Part shown: positions 1 to 5,028 of the stretch, in pieces | How the letters are laid out: the number at the start of each line of letters is the position of its first letter | Position numbering within the stretch: position 1 is the stretch's first letter | Assembly: GCA_900313855.1 (NCBI GenBank) | Contig: OMSZ01000046.1 | Location: forward strand, 1 to 7,078 | Direction: 5' to 3' | Length of the DNA stretch: 7,078 nucleotides | Origin: an uncultured Eubacteriales bacterium | Lineage (GTDB): Bacteria > Bacillota > Clostridia > Lachnospirales > Lachnospiraceae | Notes under the pieces: model-generated | Databases searched by the model: none | The model's input: the letters and a program-made list of their open reading frames with translations, nothing else | What the model was told of the DNA's origin: nothing | Translations under genes and position numbers: made by a program

Positions 1-432
1 CTTAATCCCGCCAATTTCAAGATACTTTGAAGATACTTCTTCCGTCTGCACGGTCTTACCCTGATAATTCCTGTATCTCCTTACAAGTGCTTTAACTCTG
101 CCCAATAACTCAGCATAGGAAAATGGTTTTGTAAGGTAATCATCACCACCCGCAACAAGACCTAAAAGCTTGTCCGATTCCTGAACCTTGGCCGTCAGAA
201 AAAGAATCGGCACATACGATTTTTTCCTGAGCTCTTCGCATACCTTGATCCCGCTCATTCCGGGCATCATTATGTCCAATATAACGAGATCGACATCATC
301 ATTGAACTGCTCAAGACCGTGTTCACCGCAATCAGCCTCGATAACAGATATCCCTTCGCCCTCTAAGAGGATCCTGACACCCTCGCGTATATCTCCATCA
401 TCTTCTATTATCATTATCGTAGAAGTTTCCAT
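1..432 (-). CDS. Response regulator, OmpR/PhoB type, receiver domain (partial)
   Basis: The 144 codons inside the window make a complete CheY-like receiver domain; the rest of the gene runs off the left edge. Visible landmarks are the acidic pocket E10-D11-D12, phospho-acceptor D53 in the strand LVILD followed by IMMPGMSG, T80 in FLTA, and K102 in a TKPF turn. The last helix (AELLGRVKALVRRYR) and a linker follow, as in OmpR/PhoB proteins, so a winged-helix DNA-binding domain is expected outside the window but not seen. The ATG at 432-430 lies 1 nt after the psd stop codon, and the closest purine-rich stretch (GGGAAAGG) is rather far upstream, so translation probably depends on coupling to psd. 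The partner kinase is not in view. It could report on membrane state, but that rests only on its neighbours. Receiver assignment is firm; target genes are unknown. Confidence 0.93.
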   Translation of the reverse strand, partial: METSTIMIIEDDGDIREGVRILLEGEGISVIEADCGEHGLEQFNDDVDLVILDIMMPGMSGIKVCEELRKKSYVPILFLTAKVQESDKLLGLVAGGDDYLTKPFSYAELLGRVKALVRRYRNYQGKTVQTEEVSSKYLEIGGIK

Positions 433-433
433 A

Positions 434-1252
434 TTATACACCCAAACAGCCTTTCCCTATAAGATCACCTAATTTAACCGGTATCTCTACTGCAGTATCA
501 CATTCTTTTTCCAGCTCATTTAACAGCTTAAGTCTGCCGTTTTCAACAAGCACAACGATAGTTGAGCCGCCGAATTCAAAATATCCCTTTTCTCTGCCTT
601 TAACGGCCTCATTAATGCCCGTATGATTATGGATCTTTCCAACCAATAACGCACCCACTTCCATCTGTACGGAAAGACCGAGCTCTTTTCCCTTCATAAC
701 CGTATATTCCCTGCTGTTTTCAACGTAAACAGGATATTTGTCAAATGCCACAGGACGTACGCAGTGAAGCACGCCATCGATGCGTCTCTGACATTTTATA
801 GCCGCATCGGTTATAAAAACATACCGGTGATAATGCACCGGCTCTAACCGGAATATCAGGCAGTAACCATCTGCAAATCTGTCTGCAAGCTTCCTGCTTT
901 TTAGAAGCTCCTTGATCGTATAAGAACTGTTCTTTATATTAAAGCTGCCGCCTTTAATCCTGTAAATGCTAAGATATCCGTCACAGGGACTTATTATATC
1001 ATTATCCCCTGCATTTATATTACAAGTCTTCCTTCTGGTAAAAAAATCATTAAATGAATCAAACTTTTTCTTCTCACAGCCTGTAAGATCTATATTATTC
1101 TTCTTCACAAAATGTGGAACATACAAAGCCGAAAGCCTTGAATTAAGAAATGTTCCGGCAAGCACTGATACCTTGGGATTGACCAATATTTTAAGTATCC
1201 CCCTGCCGGGAACCGTATTATACAAAAATCTCAGAATACCGGAATCACTCAT
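434..1252 (-). CDS. psd: Phosphatidylserine decarboxylase proenzyme
   Basis: Converts phosphatidylserine to phosphatidylethanolamine and CO2 at the membrane, using a pyruvoyl group made by self-cleavage. The 272-residue protein shows the family blocks in order: DFFTRR (about 69-74), SPCDG with D91 (usual SPxDG), LEPVHYHRY with H142, EVGALLVGKI (about 198-207), and EKGYFEFGGST. The last is the processing site: cleavage is expected between G229 and S230, giving a beta chain of 229 and an alpha chain of 43 residues whose N-terminal Ser becomes pyruvoyl. The second His usual in the YHRxH motif is Val here (V145). Length is near the 260-320 usual for bacterial enzymes. The ATG overlaps the pssA stop (ATGA), with AAAGG about 12 nt upstream inside pssA, so the two are translationally coupled. 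It follows directly from the product of its upstream neighbour. Family assignment is very secure. Confidence 0.96.
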   Translation of the reverse strand: MSDSGILRFLYNTVPGRGILKILVNPKVSVLAGTFLNSRLSALYVPHFVKKNNIDLTGCEKKKFDSFNDFFTRRKTCNINAGDNDIISPCDGYLSIYRIKGGSFNIKNSSYTIKELLKSRKLADRFADGYCLIFRLEPVHYHRYVFITDAAIKCQRRIDGVLHCVRPVAFDKYPVYVENSREYTVMKGKELGLSVQMEVGALLVGKIHNHTGINEAVKGREKGYFEFGGSTIVVLVENGRLKLLNELEKECDTAVEIPVKLGDLIGKGCLGV

Positions 1253-1893
1253 ACTGCACCAGCCTTTGCTTTCAAAAGTAATACTATAAGCTCCGTAATG
1301 CCTAACACTACAAGCACCGCCTTGCCTTTAATTGACGGGTTCTTGATAGTTACCGGCGCAAGGAAACCTGCTCCCATAATTCCAAGCAGGATCATAAAGC
1401 AATAATCATTACCGAACAAGCCCTTCTCGTATATCATGAAGACCAAAGGAAGGAAAAGCGCAACGACCGTAACCGGAATGCCAAGATAGATCTTATCTTC
1501 TTTCTCTGGCTTTGACTGTCTCTCAAGCTCTAGCACATTATAGTATGCGAGTCTTATAAGCGCGCAGAGTGTAAACAACGAACCGATAAGTCCGGCAGTC
1601 TTGTTAAAGCCTGTAATACAATATACAAACACGGCCGGCAGAACGCCAAAGCTTATCAGATCACTTAAGGAGTCGATCTGTATTCCAAAATGCTTCTCTC
1701 TGGCATTTCTCATTTTCTTCGTAGATGCTACTGCGCCATCAAATGTATCACACAGTCCCGAAAGCATCAGGCAGACACAAGAATCCCAGTATGCCCCGTC
1801 AACTGCTTTTATTATTCCTGCACATGCCAAAAGCATACCCATATAGGTCAGAATAACTGTATAATCATAGAAACCTATCCTCTTATCCTTCAT
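1249..1893 (-). CDS. pssA: CDP-diacylglycerol--serine O-phosphatidyltransferase (phosphatidylserine synthase)
   Basis: A 214-residue integral membrane protein of the CDP-alcohol phosphatidyltransferase family. It should transfer phosphatidyl from CDP-diacylglycerol to L-serine, making the substrate of the adjacent psd. The catalytic metal-binding motif DxxDGxxA(R)...GxxxDxxxD is present as D49, D52-G53, A56, G70, D74, D78, followed by LISFGVLPA as in PssA of Firmicutes. Two departures are visible: the Arg after A56 is Ser (S57), and the gap to G70 is about four residues longer than the textbook motif. Hydrophobic segments occur near 10-30, 80-115, 137-155, 160-180 and 190-208. Serine rather than glycerol or inositol is inferred from the coupled decarboxylase. 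Start: ATG 1893-1891 with AGGAGA 7 nt upstream. The 3' end overlaps psd by 4 nt. Confidence 0.93.
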   Translation of the reverse strand: MKDKRIGFYDYTVILTYMGMLLACAGIIKAVDGAYWDSCVCLMLSGLCDTFDGAVASTKKMRNAREKHFGIQIDSLSDLISFGVLPAVFVYCITGFNKTAGLIGSLFTLCALIRLAYYNVLELERQSKPEKEDKIYLGIPVTVVALFLPLVFMIYEKGLFGNDYCFMILLGIMGAGFLAPVTIKNPSIKGKAVLVVLGITELIVLLLKAKAGAV

Positions 1894-1914
1894 CTTCGTG
1901 TCTCCTCAATATAT

Positions 1915-1944
1915 ATAGTAGTATTTTTTATTGACCCTCTCCAA
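1915..1944 (-). promoter_or_regulatory. Possible weak promoter before pssA
   Basis: On the minus strand a TTGGAG (1944-1939) is spaced 18 nt from TACTAT (1920-1915), about 20 nt before the pssA start. Each hexamer departs from the sigma-A consensus, and the sequence is AT-rich enough for this to be chance. No convincing terminator separates the upstream membrane-protein gene from pssA, so read-through from the promoter near 3161 is at least as likely. Confidence 0.25.
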
Positions 1945-1966
1945 GGTCGTTATGCTCACTAACAAT

Positions 1967-2096
1967 GATCCCGTTTTATCTTTCTGTTCATTAGCCACAG
2001 TCCGGTTTTATTCATCTGTTCATTAATAACATTCTAATTATTATCCTTCTGCTTATCAACAACGTTCTGTTCATTATCCTTCTGTTTATCAGCAAC
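1967..2096 (-). repeat. Four-unit tandem repeat of 31-33 nt across the stop codon of the flippase-like gene
   Basis: Read on the minus strand, four imperfect units lie head to tail: 2096-2064 (33 nt), 2063-2031 (33 nt), 2030-2000 (31 nt) and 1999-1967 (33 nt). Their common core resembles GTTGnTGATAAnCAGAAGGA in the first two and TTAATGAACAG plus GATAAAAC in the last two. The first two units encode the charged C-terminal tail VADKQKDNEQN / VVDKQKDNN. The stop codon TAG falls in unit 2 where unit 1 has CAG. Units 3 and 4 lie beyond the stop but would still encode related peptides (VINEQMNKTG and VANEQKDKTG) in two different frames. This looks like a once longer repetitive tail now outside the gene. 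Confidence 0.75.
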
Positions 2097-3128
2097 GATA
2101 TGATTTCTATCCTTCCCCGCAATGTAACCTATTAAAGTGATTATACCACTTAATGCTACACAAATATAGAAGGTTATTCCTCTTGAAAGCATCTCGATCC
2201 TGAAAGCCATAACTCTCTCCATGACTCTCGTAAATCCATCTAACATAAGATAATCCGACACTCCCATAGCCCCCGGTATGGGAACAAAATTATATCCTAT
2301 AGTCATAAGGCACTGCTTTGAAAAAATAAGGGGCGCATCCTTTAATTTCCCGCCAAGTGAAATGAACAATAACATCGGCACCACTATCTGGGATGCCCGC
2401 TGAAAGAAGGCACATACAAAAACCTTAAGAACCATTTTGTTATTACCCTCTATAAGATCAAGGCATTTGCCGTAATCGTCACCGGCCTTCTTAAGTCTTG
2501 AAATAAGCTTCTTAACATCCTTGATTATCCCCTTTTTATTAAGGGCAAATATCAGCTCTTCAATTTTCCTGAAAAAATGCTTTCCTTCTTTAAGTATAAG
2601 AAAGAAAATCAAAGATAGAACAGAAAGTACAATAAAACCTATTATTATCAAAGCTTTCGATATTCCTGAAAATTCTATAAACGCTGATGGTTTAATGATT
2701 ATCGCGATTATTCCAAGAACAACGATCGCTATCGTATACATCATCAGATTAAGTACTAAAGCGGCAGTAGTCACTCCCACGGAGATACCGTCTCTTATCA
2801 TAAAGAATGCGCTTGCCGGCTGCCCTCCTGTAGCCGATGGAGTGATCGCAGAAAAATAAATATCCGAGGTACTGTATAACAATCCGTTGATATTACTCGT
2901 TTTATGTCCTGCCGCATTAAGTATTATGCGTAATGCCACTCCCTCTAACCAAACATACATTGCCGAAGCTACTACACCTAAAAAAAGCCACCTTTTGTCA
3001 GATATTATTACTGCATCGATCACGCGTGACACCGACACACCCTTGCTGAATTTGAAAACCATGCGTATGGTCAGGCCAGCAAGAAGAAATGATGCAATAC
3101 CCCATAGCAGCTTTTTTTTCTTAGACAT
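2034..3128 (-). CDS. YbhN/UPF0104 family integral membrane protein (LPG-synthase-TM / flippase-like domain)
   Basis: A polytopic membrane protein of 364 residues in the family that includes the N-terminal lipid-flipping part of lysyl-phosphatidylglycerol synthase MprF and stand-alone YbhN proteins. Family marks are SAITPSATGGQP (about 93-104) and PIPGAMGVSD (about 283-292, usual form PxPGGxGxxE). Hydrophobic spans lie near 7-25, 46-66, 116-145, 158-180, 231-256 and 314-338, with a charged cytoplasmic-looking loop at 181-230. There is no C-terminal aminoacyl-transferase domain, so it is not a complete MprF. The hydrophilic tail (339-364) is a short tandem repeat. Start choice: two ATGs lie 6 nt apart; AAAGGA is 9 nt from the second (3128) but only 3 nt from the first (3134), so the second, beginning MSKKKK, is preferred. 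Being upstream of pssA-psd suggests a role in membrane lipid handling; the substrate is unknown. Confidence 0.85.
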   Translation of the reverse strand: MSKKKKLLWGIASFLLAGLTIRMVFKFSKGVSVSRVIDAVIISDKRWLFLGVVASAMYVWLEGVALRIILNAAGHKTSNINGLLYSTSDIYFSAITPSATGGQPASAFFMIRDGISVGVTTAALVLNLMMYTIAIVVLGIIAIIIKPSAFIEFSGISKALIIIGFIVLSVLSLIFFLILKEGKHFFRKIEELIFALNKKGIIKDVKKLISRLKKAGDDYGKCLDLIEGNNKMVLKVFVCAFFQRASQIVVPMLLFISLGGKLKDAPLIFSKQCLMTIGYNFVPIPGAMGVSDYLMLDGFTRVMERVMAFRIEMLSRGITFYICVALSGIITLIGYIAGKDRNHIVADKQKDNEQNVVDKQKDNN

Positions 3129-3160
3129 TGTCATTCATCCTTTCAATTACAACTTTCTTA

Positions 3161-3166
3161 ATTGTA
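3161..3166 (-). promoter_or_regulatory. Extended -10 promoter of the lipid operon
   Basis: The minus strand reads TGATACAAT, one mismatch from the extended -10 TGnTATAAT, with the hexamer TACAAT at 3166-3161. Transcription would start near 3154, leaving a leader of about 25 nt before the flippase-like gene. No good -35 hexamer sits 17-18 nt upstream; instead that area is filled by TTAAG repeats, which suggests dependence on, or control by, a bound regulator. Confidence 0.5.
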
Positions 3167-3176
3167 TCACGTAAAT

Positions 3177-3244
3177 CTTAAGCCAATCCTTAAGTCAATT
3201 CTTAATAATTCTTAAGTGGGCTATCAAACTTAAATCAACATTAA
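3177..3244 (-). promoter_or_regulatory. Phased TTAAG direct repeats upstream of the lipid operon
   Basis: On the plus strand CTTAAG or a close variant occurs at 3177-3182, 3189-3194, 3201-3206 (CTTAAT) and 3211-3216, with start-to-start distances of 12, 12 and 10 nt. The flanks match too (AAT, CAATC, CAATT, AATT before the core). Two looser copies follow (CTTAAA at 3229, TTAAT at 3241). Spacing near one helical turn and location across the spacer and -35 region of the promoter at 3161 fit a tandem-binding transcription factor. OmpR-family regulators commonly bind direct repeats of about 11 nt, and one is encoded at the end of this operon. The link is inference. Confidence 0.45.
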
Positions 3245-3303
3245 TAATTTAGGTTTACTAAAGCGAATGTTTCCTAAAACATACACGTAAAAGTCTATAA
3301 TAT

Positions 3304-3329
3304 AAAAAAGAGTTTCGCTCGCGAAACTC
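3304..3329 (-). terminator. Intrinsic terminator (second, distal)
   Basis: On the minus strand an 8-bp perfect stem GAGTTTCG/CGAAACTC (3329-3322 with 3317-3310) with a 4-nt loop is followed at once by six Ts (3309-3304). It is a textbook Rho-independent terminator. It lies about 100 nt beyond the terminator at 3432-3463, so it could be a back-up for rpsR read-through or the end of a separate small transcript. Confidence 0.75.
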
Positions 3330-3436
3330 TCGCGCCTAGCGCGGTTGCTGCAAGCAACAATTTCCAAACGCGCGAGTGTGCATCCCCGCGGAGCGTTTTT
3401 GCTTTATTGGAAACGAAGTTTCCTATAAAGCAAAAA
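3329..3436 (-). other. Hairpin-dense, GC-rich intergenic segment (possible structured RNA or dispersed repeat)
   Basis: This stretch lies in the 345-nt gap between rpsR and the lipid operon, between two terminators, and contains no plausible reading frame. It holds several perfect inverted repeats: a long stem pairing 3396-3414 with 3418-3436 (TTTTTGCTTTAT and GGAAAC arms, one mismatch, 3-nt loop); GTTGCT/AGCAAC at 3344-3358; CGCGC/GCGCG at 3331-3343; and an outer CTCGCGC/GCGCGAG pairing (3329-3335 with 3370-3376) that could enclose the inner ones. The CG-rich words contrast with the AT-rich surroundings. It may be an sRNA, a processed 3' untranslated region or a REP-like repeat; the sequence alone does not decide. 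The rest of the gap (3217-3303) is AT-rich, and apart from two looser TTAA-like copies up to 3244 I see no further signal there. Confidence 0.45.
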
Positions 3437-3463
3437 AAGATGTGCACTAGATAACTAGTGCAC
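3432..3463 (-). terminator. Intrinsic terminator of the rpsF-ssb-rpsR operon
   Basis: Seventeen nt after the rpsR stop, the minus strand has a 9-bp perfect stem GTGCACTAG/CTAGTGCAC (3463-3455 with 3450-3442) with loop TTAT, then ATC and seven Ts (3438-3432). Stem strength, position and T-run make this a confident Rho-independent terminator. Confidence 0.88.
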
Positions 3464-3479
3464 AACTCATATATACCTA

Positions 3480-3752
3480 TTAGTCTACAACGTATGGTAC
3501 TAATGCAATATGACGAGCTCTCTTGATCGCAACAGTTAAAGCTCTCTGATGCTTAGCGCAGTTACCGGTAATTCTTCTAGGAAGGATCTTACCTCTCTCA
3601 GATACATACTTCTTTAACTTGTTAACATCCTTATAATCGATCAAATTATTCTCATCAGCACAGAACACGCATACTTTCTTTCTTCTGCGGATAGTTCTTC
3701 TCTTCATTGGAGCTTCACTACGTTCAGGCTTATTAGCTTTTGCTTCTGGCAT
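3480..3752 (-). CDS. rpsR: Small ribosomal subunit protein bS18, zinc-binding type
   Basis: A 90-residue ribosomal protein of the 30S platform, which binds 16S rRNA as a partner of bS6. Characteristic sequence includes [26 protein letters not shown] (about 38-63), followed by KHQRAL and [13 protein letters not shown]. Four potential zinc ligands, C28, C31, C65 and H68 (CxxC plus CxxH), mark the zinc-ribbon form rather than the Cys-free form found in B. subtilis. An N-terminal extension of about 16 residues rich in Lys, Glu and Ala precedes the basic [10 protein letters not shown] segment; M16 could be an alternative start, but the perfect AGGAGGA 8 nt before the ATG at 3752-3750 supports the longer form. 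It is last in the rpsF-ssb-rpsR operon, 17 nt after the ssb stop. Confidence 0.97.
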   Translation of the reverse strand: MPEAKANKPERSEAPMKRRTIRRRKKVCVFCADENNLIDYKDVNKLKKYVSERGKILPRRITGNCAKHQRALTVAIKRARHIALVPYVVD

Positions 3753-3769
3753 TTTTCATTCCTCCTATC

Positions 3770-4210
3770 TTATTCGAATGGGAGCTGATCTTCTACTCCT
3801 TCAGGAATACTCATAAAGCCATCACCACTTGCTGCACTAGGTGTCGGATGCGGAGCATTCGGTGCTCCTCCTCCATTAGGTGAAGTAGCATTCTTGCTCT
3901 CAGCAAATTCCTGCTCTTCAATAACAACTTCTGTTGTATATACCTTAGCGCCATCCTTATTGGTATAGCTTCCTGTCTGTATTCTTCCGGTTACTGCTAC
4001 CTTAATACCCTGCTTAAACCATTTCTCGGCAAACTCAGCTGCTTTTCCAAATGCTACACAGGAAATAAAGTCTGCAGTCTGATCGCTGTTTCTCTGAAAT
4101 CTACGATCTACAGCTAATGTATATCTGGCAATCGCCAAATTATTCTCACCCTGGGAATATCTAACCTCAGGGTCTCTTGTCAATCGTCCCATCAAAATTA
4201 CTTTGTTCAT
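3770..4210 (-). CDS. ssb: Single-stranded DNA-binding protein
   Basis: Binds single-stranded DNA during replication, recombination and repair, and recruits partner proteins through its C-terminal tip. Of 146 residues, about 1-105 form the OB fold (MNKVILMGRLTRDPEVRY start, DFISCVAFGKAAEFAEKWFKQG, VTGRIQTGSYTNKDG). A Gly/Pro/Ala/Asn-rich linker (about 108-130) and an acidic tip ending EDQLPFE follow. The tip has the usual LPF, but with one extra Glu after the Phe. It lies between rpsF and rpsR as in most Firmicutes. The start ATG at 4210-4208 has AGGAGGA 8 nt upstream, and the gap from the rpsF stop is 19 nt, so the genes are co-transcribed. Confidence 0.97.
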   Translation of the reverse strand: MNKVILMGRLTRDPEVRYSQGENNLAIARYTLAVDRRFQRNSDQTADFISCVAFGKAAEFAEKWFKQGIKVAVTGRIQTGSYTNKDGAKVYTTEVVIEEQEFAESKNATSPNGGGAPNAPHPTPSAASGDGFMSIPEGVEDQLPFE

Positions 4211-4229
4211 ATGGAATTCCTCCTATTCG

Positions 4230-4517
4230 TTACGCGTCCTGTCTAACGCACAGGTATCTGATGACAGGTTCCATAATACGAACTTTAGCTTCTAACTGAG
4301 CTGGAGCATCAGATTCCGCATCGAACTGGATGAAATAATAATATCCTTCTTTCATCTTCTGGATTTCGTAAGCTAAACGCTTCTTACCAGCATCCTCAAC
4401 GTTAGTAACTGTACCGCCGAATCTGGTGATGTATTCCTGAGCCTTCTCGACAGCCTTAGCTCTAGCGTCGTCTTCGATTTTTGCACTGACAACTAACGCT
4501 AATTCATACTTGTTCAT
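4230..4517 (-). CDS. rpsF: Small ribosomal subunit protein bS6
   Basis: A 95-residue 30S platform protein that pairs with bS18. Family marks are the start MNKYELALVVSAKIEDDA, the central GGTVTNVEDAGKKRLAYEIQKMKEGYYYFIQFDA (about 34-67) and LEAKVRIMEPVIRYLCVR near the C-terminus. Length is typical (95-100). The ATG at 4517-4515 is preceded by a complete anti-16S match, AAGGAGGTG (4534-4526). It heads the rpsF-ssb-rpsR operon, with a strong promoter about 85 nt upstream. In other bacteria the bS6:bS18 pair can repress this mRNA; the leader here can fold over the ribosome binding site (separate entry). Confidence 0.97.
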   Translation of the reverse strand: MNKYELALVVSAKIEDDARAKAVEKAQEYITRFGGTVTNVEDAGKKRLAYEIQKMKEGYYYFIQFDAESDAPAQLEAKVRIMEPVIRYLCVRQDA

Positions 4518-4527
4518 GTCTTATGCA

Positions 4528-4573
4528 CCTCCTTATGGTCTCTGGCCCTCCCTAATCACTGGGAGAACAAGGA
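4528..4573 (-). promoter_or_regulatory. rpsF leader fold that can sequester the Shine-Dalgarno
   Basis: In the rpsF mRNA leader, UCCUU (4573-4569) is complementary to AAGGA of the Shine-Dalgarno (4534-4530). Between them a hairpin CUCCC/GGGAG (4565-4561 with 4552-4548, 8-nt loop, extendable by a U-G pair) can stack, bringing the two arms together. Such a fold would hide the ribosome binding site and could be the site of feedback by bS6:bS18. The CCG element typical of described S6:S18 leaders is not seen, so this is a structural suggestion only. A 9-nt direct repeat GGTGCATAA also occurs at the start of the leader (4592-4584) and at the Shine-Dalgarno (4529-4521). Confidence 0.35.
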
Positions 4574-4602
4574 AAAAATGTGTTTATGCACCACAGAAAA
4601 CG

Positions 4603-4632
4603 ATTATATCACAGCCAAATGATATAAGTCAA
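4603..4632 (-). promoter_or_regulatory. Sigma-A promoter of rpsF-ssb-rpsR
   Basis: The minus strand has TTGACT (4632-4627), an 18-nt spacer and a perfect TATAAT (4608-4603) with an extended -10 TG (TGATATAAT). Transcription should begin near 4596, giving a leader of about 78 nt. It lies just past the stop of the DUF951 gene, so the ribosomal operon has its own promoter. Confidence 0.85.
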
Positions 4633-4658
4633 ACACTTTTGTATATTATTTCAAAAAA

Positions 4659-4832
4659 TTATATTAGTCCCTTAAAGCTCTTTTCAACCGTTTTTCGCGG
4701 CAGCATAACCTGATGATCACACCCCGTACATTTCAGCCTGAAATCCGCGCCAACTCGAACAATTTCCCACGCATTCGTACCACAGGGATGCTGCTTCTTC
4801 AGTTTGATTATCTGACCAACCTTTAAGTCCAT
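4659..4832 (-). CDS. DUF951 family small protein
   Basis: A 57-residue protein of unknown function. It matches the DUF951 pattern: MDLKVGQIIKLKKQHPCGTN, then WEIVRVGADFRLKCTGCDHQVMLPR. Three cysteines (C17 in HPCG, C35 and C38 in CTGC) and nearby His/Asp residues suggest metal binding, probably zinc, but this is not established. The compact, strand-rich pattern suggests a small beta-barrel fold. Start: a GTG lies at 4841, but it is inside the ribosome binding site AGGTGG (4843-4838), which is ideally spaced for the ATG at 4832; the ATG is therefore used. DUF951 genes (for example yyzM of B. subtilis) commonly lie near rpsF in Firmicutes, so this position is ancestral rather than acquired. Confidence 0.87.
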   Translation of the reverse strand: MDLKVGQIIKLKKQHPCGTNAWEIVRVGADFRLKCTGCDHQVMLPRKTVEKSFKGLI

Positions 4833-4899
4833 ATTATCCACCTATATATTTATTTCACCCTATAACGTATGTTAAAACAGCTAATCCTTAGATATCCAT

Positions 4900-4928
4900 A
4901 TTATACAACTAAGCTTATTGCATTCGCA
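4900..4928 (-). promoter_or_regulatory. Possible promoter of the DUF951 gene
   Basis: A perfect TATAAT lies on the minus strand at 4905-4900, about 70 nt before the DUF951 start, but the -35 candidate 17 nt upstream (TGCGAA, 4928-4923) is poor. The 196-nt gap between the ABC-F stop and this gene is AT-rich and shows no strong terminator, only a weak 6-bp AT-rich hairpin (4961-4977) without a T-run. Confidence 0.3.
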
Positions 4929-5028
4929 TATCCATTAATATAGCACACACGTTGCTTATTGAAAACATAAAGTTTTCTATAATCACTTTGCCGGAAAGAT
5001 TAATGTACAATTATTTTTCGTTGATATA

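Noticed and set aside
188..472. Plus-strand open frame of 94 codons
   Set aside because: It lies antisense to the response regulator receiver domain and the end of psd, has Ser/Ile-rich composition typical of an antisense shadow, and lacks family features or a ribosome binding site.
2887..3174. Plus-strand open frame of 95 codons opposite the flippase-like gene
   Set aside because: It is antisense to clear membrane segments of the minus-strand protein and has no ribosome binding site or recognisable domain.
3177..3244. TTAAG repeats and the hairpin region considered as a CRISPR array
   Set aside because: Repeat units are about 6-11 nt with 10-12 nt periods and no unique spacers; the geometry is that of an operator.
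3296..3301. Plus-strand TATAAT considered as a promoter
   Set aside because: No -35 partner is visible and nothing codes on the plus strand downstream; it would only read through the hairpins and antisense to rpsR.
4833..4841. GTG start for the DUF951 gene, three codons upstream
   Set aside because: The GTG is part of the AGGTGG ribosome binding site, which is correctly spaced for the ATG at 4832.
4961..4977. GAAAAC/GTTTTC hairpin considered as a terminator after the ABC-F gene
   Set aside because: Only six weak pairs and no following T-run; chance is likely in such AT-rich sequence.
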